A stretch of 64,000 nt of DNA. Origin: Plasmodium malariae. Taxonomy: Eukaryota > Apicomplexa > Aconoidasida > Haemosporida > Plasmodiidae. The stretch covers positions 2,849,001 to 2,913,000 of the forward strand of contig NC_041787.1 of assembly GCF_900090045.1 (NCBI RefSeq), read 5' to 3'. This document shows positions 38,907 through 51,167 of the stretch, piece after piece. Position 1 is the stretch's first letter. The number at the start of each line of letters is the position of its first letter. The notes beneath the pieces were generated by a model. That model did not search any database and was not told where the DNA came from. It saw only the letters and a program-made list of their open reading frames with translations. A program made the translations under genes and the position numbers.

Positions 38907-39805
38907 ATGGAAATAAAATTTAACACAATCTTATGTATTAAAATATCTGCTTTTATTTTTTTAACGAGGATTTTCTGTTTTAACCTTGATATGGCATCAT
39001 AACATGAGTTACGTTATTGTATTATTCATAATTTTCGTATTTTGTTTTCATTAATACAGTTTTTTACAATTAAAATACTTTTCCATTTGGATAATATACG
39101 TTTTTTGTTTGTTTATTTTTTTTTATATAACATTTAATACGTCTTTATACGACAACTGCATGCTGGGTAGAAAATTATGTGGATGAAATTAGAGATTACT
39201 AACCAAATAAAAACAGCATAATGATTTAAGTAATGCATGGTTAAAAGAAATATAACCACATAATGGAGAACGAGAAAGAATGGATATAACTAATAATAAA
39301 AAATGAGATACGAAAAAAAAAATAAAAATCTGATAAAAGTTTATTAAATAGGGCTCAATACTGTATAGAAGTTGTGGATTTCAATAATGGAATATTTTAT
39401 GGAAAACATTTCCATTTTGAACAAAAATTTATCAGAAAAAAAGATTATCATAACTTTTTCGATAAAAAAATGAGAATTATAGAAATAGCTCTAAAAAAGA
39501 TTAAGTTTAGAAATTACGGATTTGGAGGTGCTATATTTTCACTTTTTTTTTTGTTGGGAATAAGATTACCAATATAACAAGGATTTCAATTGTTGCAAAC
39601 GGCATGGAATATTATTAAAGCATTTCCGTGGATGAATGATTGATGGAACTTTGTGGAATAGTTACTAAGTTATTCAAAATATCATTTATTTATAATATCA
39701 TTTGGTGTACTTATCCTTATATTATTTGTAAAATGTTTAATAACGTTTTCTAAGATAATAAAAAATCATGAAAAATGTAATAAATTGAAGTGGATAATGG
39801 GGTAA
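38907..39805 (+). pseudogene. fam-m pseudogene
   Basis: Broken copy of a two-exon fam-m gene. Exon 1 (38907-38993) is intact: ATG, hydrophobic segment (CIKISAFIFLTRIF), ending FNLDM. The splice donor, GTATGA in sister genes, reads GCATCA here. Exon 2 starts near 39,150 with a stretch resembling NCMLGRKLCG but has TGA at 39184-39186 and TAG at 39190-39192, then a degraded RLLTK site, more stops and a frameshift. An open frame at 39374-39577 then keeps the fam-m hallmark: VVDFNNGIFYGKHFHFE, KKDYHNF, and ALKKIKFRNYGFGGA followed by the first membrane segment. TAA at 39575-39577 ends it. The second membrane segment (IISFGVLILILFV) and tail can be followed to a stop at 39805. The family is clear; the gene is not functional. 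Confidence 0.9.
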
Positions 39806-42150
39806 AATAAGTAGTAAAAATAGATTTTTGTGAAAATTTTATATTTGTGCTTTAAAATGAATGTATAATACCAAAATTTACATAATTTTATGGAATGCTG
39901 GTTATATGCATTTGTACTAAAATATACTATTCCATATTTTATATCACCTTTTTGTCTAAAATTATTATATATTATGTGTATTTGGAAAATATATTAACTT
40001 TAAATTTAAAATAAAATTTTCTTTTTAGAACCTAATTATAAAGAGTTAAAGTATTATGTTGCATTTATATTTATATAAATTTGTTTTTTTTTTTTTTAGT
40101 TAAAAAAGAATTAACATTTATTATATAAAATAAGCTTTATGAAATTATGCTACAAAACATAAGTATTGTAAAAGCAATTATAAAGATTTTGCAATTTTTT
40201 GAATCGTGTTAATGTAAAATTATAAATAAATAATAAAATTCTATGCTCCTAAATTATATTTATTTATAATTCTTTACGAAATAAAGCATCCTAAATTATT
40301 ACTGCTAACAGTTAAAAAGGATTATTATATTATTAGAGAAGCTAATTGTTGTGATAATTCATTTTTTTAAATATTCATTAAATTTATATGAAATTGAGTA
40401 TGTACTAATAAATACATTTATGCGATATATTTTTCTATGCCATTTATTAAATTGAAAAATTAATGTTAATCACATATAATCAGATAATCTGCAAATTTTC
40501 TTTTTGTCTTTCTGATAATTGGATATTTCTAAAAATGTTTTATATAACTTTAAAAATGTAAATTATAATTAGAGTAATTAAAATAAACATATATATTATG
40601 AAATAGTTATATTATATATAAATATTTAGTTATGTATGAATTTTATTTTTTATTATTGTGTGTAAATATATAATAGAAAAAAATATATATTTGAAAATAT
40701 TATATATTTTTAAAGCTGTTGAATTACTATATATGTAAACATTTTTTTAGGATTTTTATATATAGTACGCTAATTTTTCATAACTTACTATATAAGATAT
40801 ATAGAAATTAATATAAATTTTTAAATGAGCAAAGATATATTTTACATGAAAAATTAGGTGTGAATTAATAAATTAAACAAAAAAATAATACGGTTAATTA
40901 AAGGATACTGAATAATAATTTTTTATAATAAAACGAAAAATAAATAATTTAAACCTATGAAAGTACAATAATGTTAATTTCTATAAATCACTTCTTATTT
41001 GTAAATTCAGAAATAGTATTTTAAATTTATCTATTTTTCCTTTTTTATAATTTTTTTAATTATTTCTTTGAAGAATGATTTGTTTTTATTAAAACAGTTG
41101 TATAAGTTTTTATTTCATTTAATTAAATACATTTTGTGAATAATTATATGTATAAATATCATTCTCAGTATTATAAAAAGAATATTGTATATAACACACA
41201 AAAATATTTAGGAATAATATATTTTTTCTGTTAAAAGTGTTTTTAATAAATTATTATATATGTATATAAATGTTTACTGATTGTGCATAACCTTTAAAGT
41301 ATATCCTGATATTACGTATATGTAAAAGAACTAATAAAAAAATAATATATATCTTATTCTAAAAACAAAATTAGAATTAATAAATTATATATTTTAGTAA
41401 TTTTAATGTTATTCTCTTAAAATACTTATGTATATATTATGCGCTATATATATTATTCTTATTTGTAAAGTTTTTTCATTTTTAATAGATTTATATTTAA
41501 TATAATTTTATGTACGATTTTTGTACGAATTTTATTTTTAAAATTCTTTTTTTCAAATTTATTAATATTTTTTGTAAATATATATATTTCATTAATAACA
41601 AAAAAAAAAAAAAAAATGAAGTGTATTAGTTTTAAAACTTCTTTTTTTGAAAATATGTTATAAAAAAAAGTTTATTAAAAAAATTAAAAATTTGATGTAT
41701 TACGGCATAAAAAATAAAAAATATGCTTTTGTTTAACGTTATATTATATATTTTTTCAAATATAAATGTAGTACTTTATATATTTTATTTTATAAGTAAA
41801 TATTCATTTATATTTCAAGTTTTATAACTTATATAACACGAAGTTATGTACAAGTATTTCCTTTTTCGTTTATTATTACTATTATTATATTATTTAGATA
41901 ATAAATATTATTTAACGATAACTAATATTTTTTCAAAATATAATGTTTATAATATTGCAATAATTAATATGAAATCAACATTTATATAAGTCCTTGTACC
42001 CTCTTAATATTTAAAAATAAGTATTCTCTATAATCTATATTATGAATAAACTGATAATTTATAAATAAGGAATAATATATTCATTTTTTTAAAGGAGTAA
42101 TGGAATTATTATTTAATTACGAAATACTATAAAATAATTAAATTATATCT
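39806..42150. other. AT-rich intergenic stretch
   Basis: About 2.3 kb, no gene recognised. Long A run near 41,601-41,616. Confidence 0.5.
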
Positions 42151-42190
42151 TTTGTATATTTATGAATGAATGCAAATCATATTATTTTAA
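42151..42190 (+). promoter_or_regulatory. conserved block upstream of chimeric exported gene
   Basis: Reads TTTGTATATTTATGAATGAA then TGCAAATCATATTATTTTAA, about 280 bp before the ATG at 42431. A second shared block (TAAGATGCATTATAGTTATA) follows near 42,267. The promoter thus matches fam-l/fam-m even though the C-terminus of the product does not. Confidence 0.45.
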
Positions 42191-42430
42191 CGAATTTTTG
42201 TTTTTTAAAAATAGTATTAAAAAATATTTAATAGAATTTTAGGTTATATTTTCTTTTGGTTTCTTGTAAGATGCATTATAGTTATAAATATTTTAATTAT
42301 ATATTTGTATAAAAATTAAAGATAATGATATAATATTAAAAAAAATAAATATTCTCTCTTTTACAATTAAAACATTATTGTATTATTGTTACTTTTTTCA
42401 TTACTGAATATAATATTAAAAATCTATGTC

Positions 42431-43309
42431 ATGGAAGAAAAAATTAAGTTACTCTTTTATTTTAAAATAATCACACTGCTGCTTTTAATTTGGATATGTA
42501 ATTTTTACAATTATATGGTATGATAATATTATTCATAAGGGTATATGAATTATACATATATTTTTTGTGTTCTGTTTTTATTAATACTTTCTCGTAGGAT
42601 AAAATTATTTATTCTTTTAAACCATGGATATTTCTATTTTTAGGTTATCCAAAATAAATATTTGGATAAGGGGAACTATATAGATGAAAAAGTATGGACA
42701 AGAACTAATCGTTTACTAGCAAAGCATAAGTATGGAAAGTGTTCAAATATTGTATGGATAAAACACGAAATTCCATATAATGGAGAATACGAAAAGAAAG
42801 ATATGTCTAATAATGAAAAAGTATCTACAGGAAAATATAAACTTCTAAACGAATGTTCATTAAATAATAAGAGAGACTACGGGAAATCTGGGAGAAGTAA
42901 GTCTTCTGCTAGAAACGCAAGAAATTCATATTTTGGAAAAAGAATGTTAGATAAAATATACTATAAAAATAAGTTGAGGGCTGCTATAAATTCAGATTTT
43001 AACTTTTTGAGAAAGGATATATCACAAAAAGTAGTGATGCTTACTGTTTTATATAGCTTTACAATAATATTTGCATTACTAATATTTATTTTAAGATATA
43101 TATTTTTAAAGAAAGGTGAACAATTTGGAATATCAAATAGTTTAAATATACATAGCACAAGTATAGCTTTATTGGTAATCGCGATTATAGTTATACCAGT
43201 AATGATTTATATCGGCAAAAAAATGTTATGTAATGTAAAGTATATATATAAAAAGTGTGAAATAAATAACACAGCATATCCTTCTTTCAGTAAAGTACTT
43301 TTTTTGTAA
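42431..43309 (+). CDS. exported protein with fam-l/m-like N-terminus and distinct C-terminus
   Basis: Model join(42431..42517,42644..43309), 250 residues, phase-0 intron of 126 bp (GTATGA..TTTTTAG). Exon 1 (MEEKIKLLFYFKI, ending CNFYNYM) is of the fam-l/fam-m type. Exon 2 keeps the shared N-terminal pattern: NKYLDKG, TNRLLAKHK (Arg52, Leu54, Lys56; PEXEL-like without the acidic residue), WIKHEIPYNGEYEKKD. From about residue 95 on it departs. There is no SCIFETK or YNNGMFDGKHF block, but a Ser/Arg/Lys-rich stretch and FGKRMLDKIYYKNKLRAAI, then membrane segments at about residues 158-183 and 201-219. The tail after the second helix is long and ends KVLFL. No lesion seen. It may belong to another small exported family that shares the fam-l/m front half, or be a recombinant. 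Confidence 0.86.
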
Positions 43310-44859
43310 CATTTTATATTGATAATTTCTTAAGTGATATATACAAATAGCGAACATACCTATAATAGAATAAATTACATACAAAAGTGTTAATTGTCCA
43401 GGCCTTTTTCATGTGTAACGGGAAAAATATGCACTTTAAATTTTTTTGTTAATTTGATTATATTAATATTTATCTCTATTAATTTAACGTATTTTCTTAC
43501 CTTTATATAATGTTATGTTTTGTATATATATTTCTGTATACAAAAAAGTTTCTTTAAAATAATGTATATATATTACTTAAAATTATTAAGTAAAAGAGTA
43601 CTTACATAATTTTATTGAAAACTTGAGTCATTATATATTTGTTATTGTAAATAGGTCTCTTAATTATTTTTTATTTTTTCTTAGACTTAAATGATAATTT
43701 TCTGAGTACATCAAAAAATGTACCTTTGGTTTAAAATTAAAAATACAAATGTATTAGAAGTAGATGATGATAAGAATTAATTGTATTTCTTTTATCAATA
43801 TATTTTTTTTTAAGCATAAAATCAAAGTTTATATTTATTCTATAAAATAATTTTTATCATAAAGTTATCATACATCATATTTATTTAAAAAACATTTTTA
43901 ATATACATTTTCTTTTGTTTGTACATTATAAATACGAAGTTATGGATATAATATAAACATTATCCTTTTTAAATAAGATTACATGTTTAGAGTTCATGGT
44001 GGATATTTTAATTTTTTTTTATGGAATTAGCATATATATATTATTAAACGCAGGATTAATTGTTTATTAAAAAAAAGGAAAAAACTTCAATGAATTAAGA
44101 AATTAAAGTATTTTTTTATTTATATAAATATATATAACAAAAAGGAAAATGTAATACAATTTATGTTTATAAAATATTTTTTTAATCTGTAAAGAAATTA
44201 TTTTTATTTGAATTTCTTATTTTTAAGAGATAAATGAAATAACTTTATCTATTAAATTAATTATTTTTTTATAAAATATAAACTGTTAACAACGCGTTGA
44301 TTTTGTAGGTAAACTAATCTAATAATATTTTTGAATGAATTCTATTAAAAATGTTTTATCTTTGTATTGCATAAATAAATTGGTAAAGGAATATTACTTT
44401 ATTATTTTTATAATTTTTTTAGCTATATACTATATAATTCTGGTAACAGTAAATATGCAAATATGTAGTATGGCAAATACTTAGAGGTAGATTAAAAAAA
44501 TGCTTAAAAAAATGTAATAAAATAAATAGTATCTATATTAATTGGAAGTATGTACCATAGGCTAATAACTTTTTTCTGTACTAAATTTATGATTACTATA
44601 AATAAGTTTTTATGAAAAATAATATTAAATACACCTTTATTATAAAAACATATGCATTTATTTTTTTGATGTTGGTATATTAATATTACATTAAGGTGTC
44701 ACAGTTACAGTAGTACCTATTTTTTGCTTCATTATTTTGAATATTTTACTATGTGTGATACAAATAATTTCATGCATAAATTAATATAATAACTTCATTC
44801 TCATATTTTAATCCATGGTCATATATAGTTATGTTTAATAATTAACATAAGAATATATA
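43310..44859. other. AT-rich intergenic stretch
   Basis: About 1.5 kb; 3' flank of the plus-strand exported gene. No gene recognised. Confidence 0.5.
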
Positions 44860-45114
44860 ATGAATTTTCCAATTCACAAATTATACGAACAACTGAAAAT
44901 TTTTTATGATGTAAAATTGTGGTCTCCATATCTAAAATATCAAAAGTTTAACTATGTCTATGATTTCCATGAAAACTATAAAAGTTGAATTCTACATGAA
45001 ATCTCAAGCAAAAAAGAACTACCTTTCAATTTATTTGATATTTTATATATTATCATGCTAATTGTCATTACATTTATGGGAATACTGCATGGTTTTTCGA
45101 TTATTATAAAATAA
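44860..45114 (+). pseudogene. possible small-gene relic with C-terminal membrane segment
   Basis: An ATG frame of 42 codons (beginning MNFPIHKLYEQL) is interrupted by one TGA at 44986-44988. It continues in the same frame for 41 more codons, through ILHEISSKKELPFNLFD into a hydrophobic segment (LYIIMLIVITFMGIL), before TAA. Its composition is more mixed than the surrounding chance frames, and a hydrophilic body plus one terminal helix would suit the tail of an exported protein. No family motif is recognisable, so chance is a real alternative. Confidence 0.25.
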
Positions 45115-46038
45115 ATAAAAATGAAACATAGAAATATAAATACTCTTCGTTGCTATTGTAATAAATTTTGGTGAAGTTTTAATAACTACAAAAGAGTTTT
45201 ACATATGTTGTTTATATTACATATCTATTTGTTTAATTAGATGTCGTATAAACAAAAGGATATTGTGGGAACAAGTAAATAAAGAGTACCGCTTGAGAAT
45301 ATCATATTTATGAATTATGATATTATGGCTAGCATTGTTCCATTTAAATTTAAACCAAGGTTAGAATCAGTATCCCTTATAACCATTTACAACTATCCTT
45401 AGTGCAATGCCTTATAGAATATCTAGCACATAAGAGCAAAAATGTTATAATTTTTATATAAACTGTTAAATATATAATTCCTCAAATTGCAAGGAAGAAA
45501 ATAATAATATAAATATAAAATAGAGTTAATTATAAATAAAATGTATTTTATGATTATTCATTAAAGTACATTTTTATTTTAAGCTTTTACTTTTTTTATA
45601 TATATAATAATATTATACGTGCTGTGATAAATCTTTATATTTTTACTTTTCTTACTCTTCTTAACTTTTTTGATACATAGTTAATGAAAATCTTTTCATA
45701 TTATTCTGAAAGAAAATCAATATTTACTCAATAATCTTGTGTTATACGTTTAAATTTTAAAATTTTTTGTTTTGTATTTTAAAGAAAACTCATATATGTG
45801 TGGAGTTTTATACTATTTGTTTTTACAATATTATTGTATTTATATTAATCCTTTCTTTGTGAAATTTTTATATCATTAATATTGTAATATACATAAAAAT
45901 TTATTATTTTTTTTATTATTAGTTAATCTTATTTATTAATAAATTTATGCACACATGTAATGTTCCCACCAATGAGCATTATTTTTTCTGTTGCAAATAA
46001 TATAAACTGTAATTTTTGTATTAAGTATATCCTTGAGA
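45115..46038. other. AT-rich intergenic stretch
   Basis: Nothing recognised. Lies downstream of the minus-strand pir pseudogene. Confidence 0.5.
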
Positions 46039-47177
46039 TTAATAACTTATATTATGAAAACATCTATCATAATTTCTATCAACTACTTCATGGATGTTTT
46101 TTAAGGATTATCTTGTTCCTTTTTTAACTTCTTCAAGTTCAATAATTTTTTTCCTTTTTAAGTGACTATATAACTACGATTTCATTGGAATAAACTATAC
46201 GAAATATAAAAAGAATATATATATTTATAAAAATATAATTTTTTTGTTTTAATAATTTTGAAAATGAACATACATATTTTGTAAGTATACTAGCTCTACC
46301 AAGTGTAATTTTTATTAACCTTATATAAAAAAAATAAGGTGAAAGATGATAGTAATAGGAAAGTCGTTGTTAAACTGGCAGCTAAAACATAACTATTTGG
46401 AGGTGCTAAAATTTTTGGTACATGAGGATATATAGTTACATCCCCAATTGTTTAATCGTATGTTTTCTTAAAATTGCTTAACTCTTAACAGAATTCGTTT
46501 ATTACTTTTCCTTCACATTCCTGTAATGTTCAACATAAAATTCATAACATTTTTTAGAGTTTTAACAACTTGTAGCATCATTCTTCTTAGATGTAAAATC
46601 TTTAAATCCATCATATAAATTATATAGATCTGTAAGTTATTCTGAAATATCAGAATTAATTTGTCCCAGTTTATTGTTACATATATTACCTATGTTATCT
46701 GAAAACTTAATATATATCTGATATAATAGAGGATTACTGCCATATTTTTCTGTTATATTTATCCGGTAATTTAAGTAATTACAACGTTTCATTCTGTCAT
46801 AATATTCCCTCCTTTTTTTAAATAAATATATACCAAACTCTTGGCATAATATGATATACTTATTATCAGCAGCTTTAAAAATATTATTTTTTACAGAACT
46901 ACAATACCTTCCAGGATTTTCATCAGTCACCCATTCAGTTCTACTATCAAAATTTTACATAGCATCATTAAATTACTGTCTATATTTAAGAAATAATGTA
47001 ACAGAATTTTTCTAATAATTAAAAAAATATAATTATAATATATGAGCAAAATAATAATTTCTTGAAAAATATTTTTATGTCATTTCTAGAACAGCTAATG
47101 CTTGAATACAATAATACATATAATTATTATAACATAAAAATAAATACTACACTGTCTGCTTTAGTTCCGGATGCCAT
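46039..47177 (-). pseudogene. pir: pir pseudogene with all three exons recognisable
   Basis: Approximate layout complement(join(46039..46194,46320..47011,47151..47177)). Exon 1 is intact: ATG, MASGTKADS, then GTAGTA. After a 139-bp intron ending TTATTAG, exon 2 carries PIR sequence. It has NFDSRTEWVTDENPG, a Cys, SSVKNNIFKAADNKYI and LCQEFGIYLF, then RMKRCNYLNYRI, KKNDATSC and KKCYEFYVEHYRN. Further on come IGDVTIYPHVP and a membrane segment (TTTFLLLSSFTLFFLYK) ending at an AAG|GTTAAT donor. Exon 3 begins with FIPMKS, a degraded TPFGS motif, and ends NISY. Lesions: TAA at 46973-46975, 46955-46957 and 46637-46639, further stops downstream, and a frameshift near 46,508. One 97-codon segment (46637-46930) remains open. 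It is of a different PIR subtype from the gene at 1.4 kb. Confidence 0.9.
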
Positions 47178-50100
47178 TATATATAAGTATATATGAAATA
47201 ATTAGCAATAATTAATTTTGTATCATGTTAATCTTTGTATAAATAAAAGCAGATATATAATATGTTTATATATGATGAAATCTTTTTCTTCATGAATAGA
47301 ATTTTAAAAGCATATCTTAATATAATGTCCTCTTTATGTTTTTTTAATATTAAAATAAGGCAGTATAGTTATTATACTATTTATTAAGCCCCTTAATTGA
47401 AAATATGGTAATTTGAAAAATAGGATAACTTTATTATAACTAAATGAAAATTATAAAGAAATATATGTTTTTCTCTTTTTTTTATTCCTATGATATATAT
47501 ATAATAATATTTTATACAGAAATATAAATTAATTTTAGCGTACTCTTATATTAGTTACCGATAATATTGTAATATTTATATAGGAATCCATTTTGAACTT
47601 TTAAAATATTATAAATAGATATGTATTAACTATTTATAAGGTGTAAAATATTCTCTTTTATTTTTTTATTATTTTTTTTATTGTTAAGTTATTACCTTTC
47701 AAATTATTTCAGCTAAATTTTATTATATGTTATAATAATATAATAACTCGTTAATAAATTCAATCTCATCAATATTACTGATAACAGAATTTAAATAAAT
47801 GAAGGAATTTAACTAGAATGTAAATTTAACATATAATAATAAGTATTGTTTTGCTAAAATAAAAATATACTTCCTCAAAAAATTTGTTTTAATTGTAAAT
47901 GTAGTATTCTATAAATAGACTATATCGTATAATTATAATATAATCTGTTAATTCTCTCCATTGTATTACATACAGCAGTTAAGGTTTTACTTTCTTCTTT
48001 AGAACCTTCATTATGGTATAATATATATATTTATATTCGATATATAAACATAAGCAGAAAAAGTAAATATGTTTATAATATAAAATAATTATGATTATAT
48101 ATTAAATATAAAAAGCAAAATAATTTAATGTTTATGTTAATTCCTTTAGTGAAATTTATTATTGAAATCATTTTTTACTTGTAGCATAACAAAAATACAG
48201 ATTAATATGTCAATCAAAATTTATCATTATAATCTATAGAGTATCCATAGTGTTAGTAATTTTTTTTACGACACGAGTTTTTATTTCAATGTATAATTAA
48301 ATAGTTTCGAAGTTTAATATAGTAATATATTCCAGTTATGTATATGCCACTGCTATTTTATTTATCAATATTATAAATAAGATGTGTTCAACATCACGAT
48401 AACATTTAATTCAAGGTACTTAGAAAATATTATTAAATTATTTATACTTTTTTTTATATAATTTATTGTTCTAAAAAGTTTACTATTATATATATTTACT
48501 ATAATATATGAATTATAAATTATATGTTAATTTTATTAATATATTTAACATATAATCAAATGTGTTTTAAAAAAAGTAAAAAATGAAAAAAAACAATTTT
48601 TTTTTTTTTATTATCATTTAATATATGGGATTAATTGTCTTATTCTTCATGAACAATGTACAGTTAATATAGGGGCACAATTATTATAATCGTTAAAATA
48701 ATTATATATTAAAGTTATTTTAGGAAGAATATTCTTTGGTTCTTGTTTTATTTTTTTTATTTATTATATTAATATACTTCTTTTCTATTTTTACATTAAT
48801 GATACACTTAATAAAGTAAAATAGTTATTAATAAGCGTTGCATATTTCACTACATTAAATTTTTCTTATTTAAGTTTTATATTAAATTATAAATATATTC
48901 ATGAGTTTATGTTTATTAATATGCTTTTTTAATATCTCATATTTAATATATATTTTATACTCTTAGAACATATTTATAAGATTATAGTTAAAAAATTAAG
49001 TTTACATAACAAATAAATAAAATAAAAGACAACATACATATTAATATTCCTGTAATGTATACTGAATATTATTTAAATAAATAAGTGATATATATCTCAT
49101 GTTATAAAACATAAAAGTATTTTTTGAAAAGCGCCTTAATTATATTAAACTGATATATTTCGGAGAACTATATCTTTATTATTTGTAATATAAAATAAGA
49201 ATATTTAATTTCCATTGAATTCATTAAAAATTATTAAAACATGGATAATGTTAGTATAGATAGTAAATAAAAATAATTATTTTCTTAATAAAATATTATT
49301 AATATATCATTATATATTTGTTTTATATGTTATAAGTATATTATATTACAAAGATAAATTTATATTTCTTTTAGCATTGTATTACTTGTACTTAATATAA
49401 TTAAATCAGAAAAAAGATATTTTTTATTTTATTAATTTATATTATTACTCATTAAAGTTATTATCCAAACAACACAAAGACTGTAGTTATTTTAATTTTT
49501 ACTTAATACAAAACAGTAAGTAAAATTTTGGAATTTATCTATTTTCATGGTACATGGAAGAAATAAAAAATAGTTATGTATTAAAGTAGATTTAATATAT
49601 AAACAAATAGATATATTATTGGTTTATTTTATAAATATATATATATATAATACATATAATTTGTAAAATAATACAAAAAATAAAAAAAAATAATAATCTT
49701 ATTAACTAACTATTAAAAAAAAATATTATTCTGTAAGTACAAAAAAGGTAAAAAAAAAAAGAATTCAAGGTCAAAATTTGTAAATTCTATTTAATACTCA
49801 AAAAGAAAGAGTTAAACAATTTTTTATTAATATAACATAATAAAAATAGATATTTAATTGAAAGGAAAAAAATAAAAATTTATGATATCTTTTGAAATTC
49901 CTATAAAATAATTTTATTCTGTTTCATTTTCACCTTATTTTAAGGTAATATTGAAACATATGGATTCAGAACTCTTTAATTTATATATTTTTCTCTATTT
50001 ATACATTATTTCTTTGATTGCATGAAAATATTAATAAATTATAATATAGAAAAAAAAAAAATAAATAGAAAAACTATAAAAATTTTTTTTATTTATAGGT

Positions 50101-51009
50101 TTATATCTTTTTTTAAAAGTGATTAATAAATACAGATTAATGTAAAAATGGATATATTCTGCATAATTTCATTATTATCCTCTTTTGGTTACTTTAATAA
50201 TTTCATTGATTTTTTAAATTTATTTTAAAAAAATTTTTATAAACCAAGAAAAACTACATATTGTTATCAGTATATATAAATATGTGTGAAGATATTTCAT
50301 TTACGTTACAATATTTGGTTTAAAAGAAATTTAAATTCTTTATTAAGAGAGAGAACTTTTAGAAATAAATTTTCATTTTAACTAGACATAAATTATTAAA
50401 AGGAAATACTGATCTATATAAGAGATAAATACTTACAAATACATAATAAATAAACACTCTTAATTTGAGAGAATCAATTAACTCGTAACAATCCAGCATA
50501 ATTTCACTAGGTATAAAGTATATTTGTTCTATAATATATATAATTATATAAATTATATATACATTTTCATTATGGTTTCTATCTTTCAAAGTATTCTGTT
50601 TTTCTTATTATGCAATCTTTTATATTAATTACAACTTGAATATATCAAATAATATAAATGTTTAAAAAAAATACAAATAAGTATCTTTCGCAATGTGGAA
50701 AAAATTGTGCAATAATTTTTAATGGAATAAAATATAATTATATAAATTTATGTGTTAATAGTATATTAATTCAAAGACGGTATTGGAATTTATTTGATTT
50801 AGTGTTTTTTATTATTGAGAATTTTTCATTCTTACAAGTTTAATATTTTCTGGAAATTTTAACTTTATTTTTTTAATTTCCTTTTTTTTAATATATAATA
50901 AAATATGACTAATTTTGCTTAATAGAGTATTAATATAAAACTCTAATGGATATTATTGCATAAATAAAAAAAAAATATATAGATAGAATATATTTTAAAC
51001 ACCTGGATT
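47178..51009. other. AT-rich intergenic stretch
   Basis: About 3.8 kb with no supportable gene. The left end should hold the old pir promoter. Short frames at 50359-50589 (-) and 50658-50843 (+) lack family features. The right end leads into the decayed STP1 tail. Confidence 0.5.
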
Positions 51010-51167
51010 TCTAATTGCATATTTTCCTCTTGATTTTCTCTGTTATATTATTCATTAATTTACATTATTACTCTTTTTTTCCTTCAGACCTTACAAAATT
51101 TAAATAATATATTTTCTTGGCAAAAATATTTTTCTCTTAAATATATAATGCATGCATACGTGTTAAT
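51010..51167 (-). pseudogene. decayed 3' extension of the STP1 reading frame
   Basis: Immediately past the STP1 stop at 51168 the same frame reads INTYACIIYLREKYF, then CQENILFKF. After stops come NREN and a stretch ending MQLEIQV. This resembles the C-terminal end of the STP1 relic at 24.7 kb (LLKEKYDYTHKKYLLNII ... NEYYNRKKK). The simplest reading is that the ancestral protein was longer and the present stop is premature. The similarity is by eye and moderate. Confidence 0.45.

Noticed and set aside
50658..50843. 61-codon plus-strand ATG frame
   Set aside because: Short, isolated, no family motif; expected by chance at this composition.
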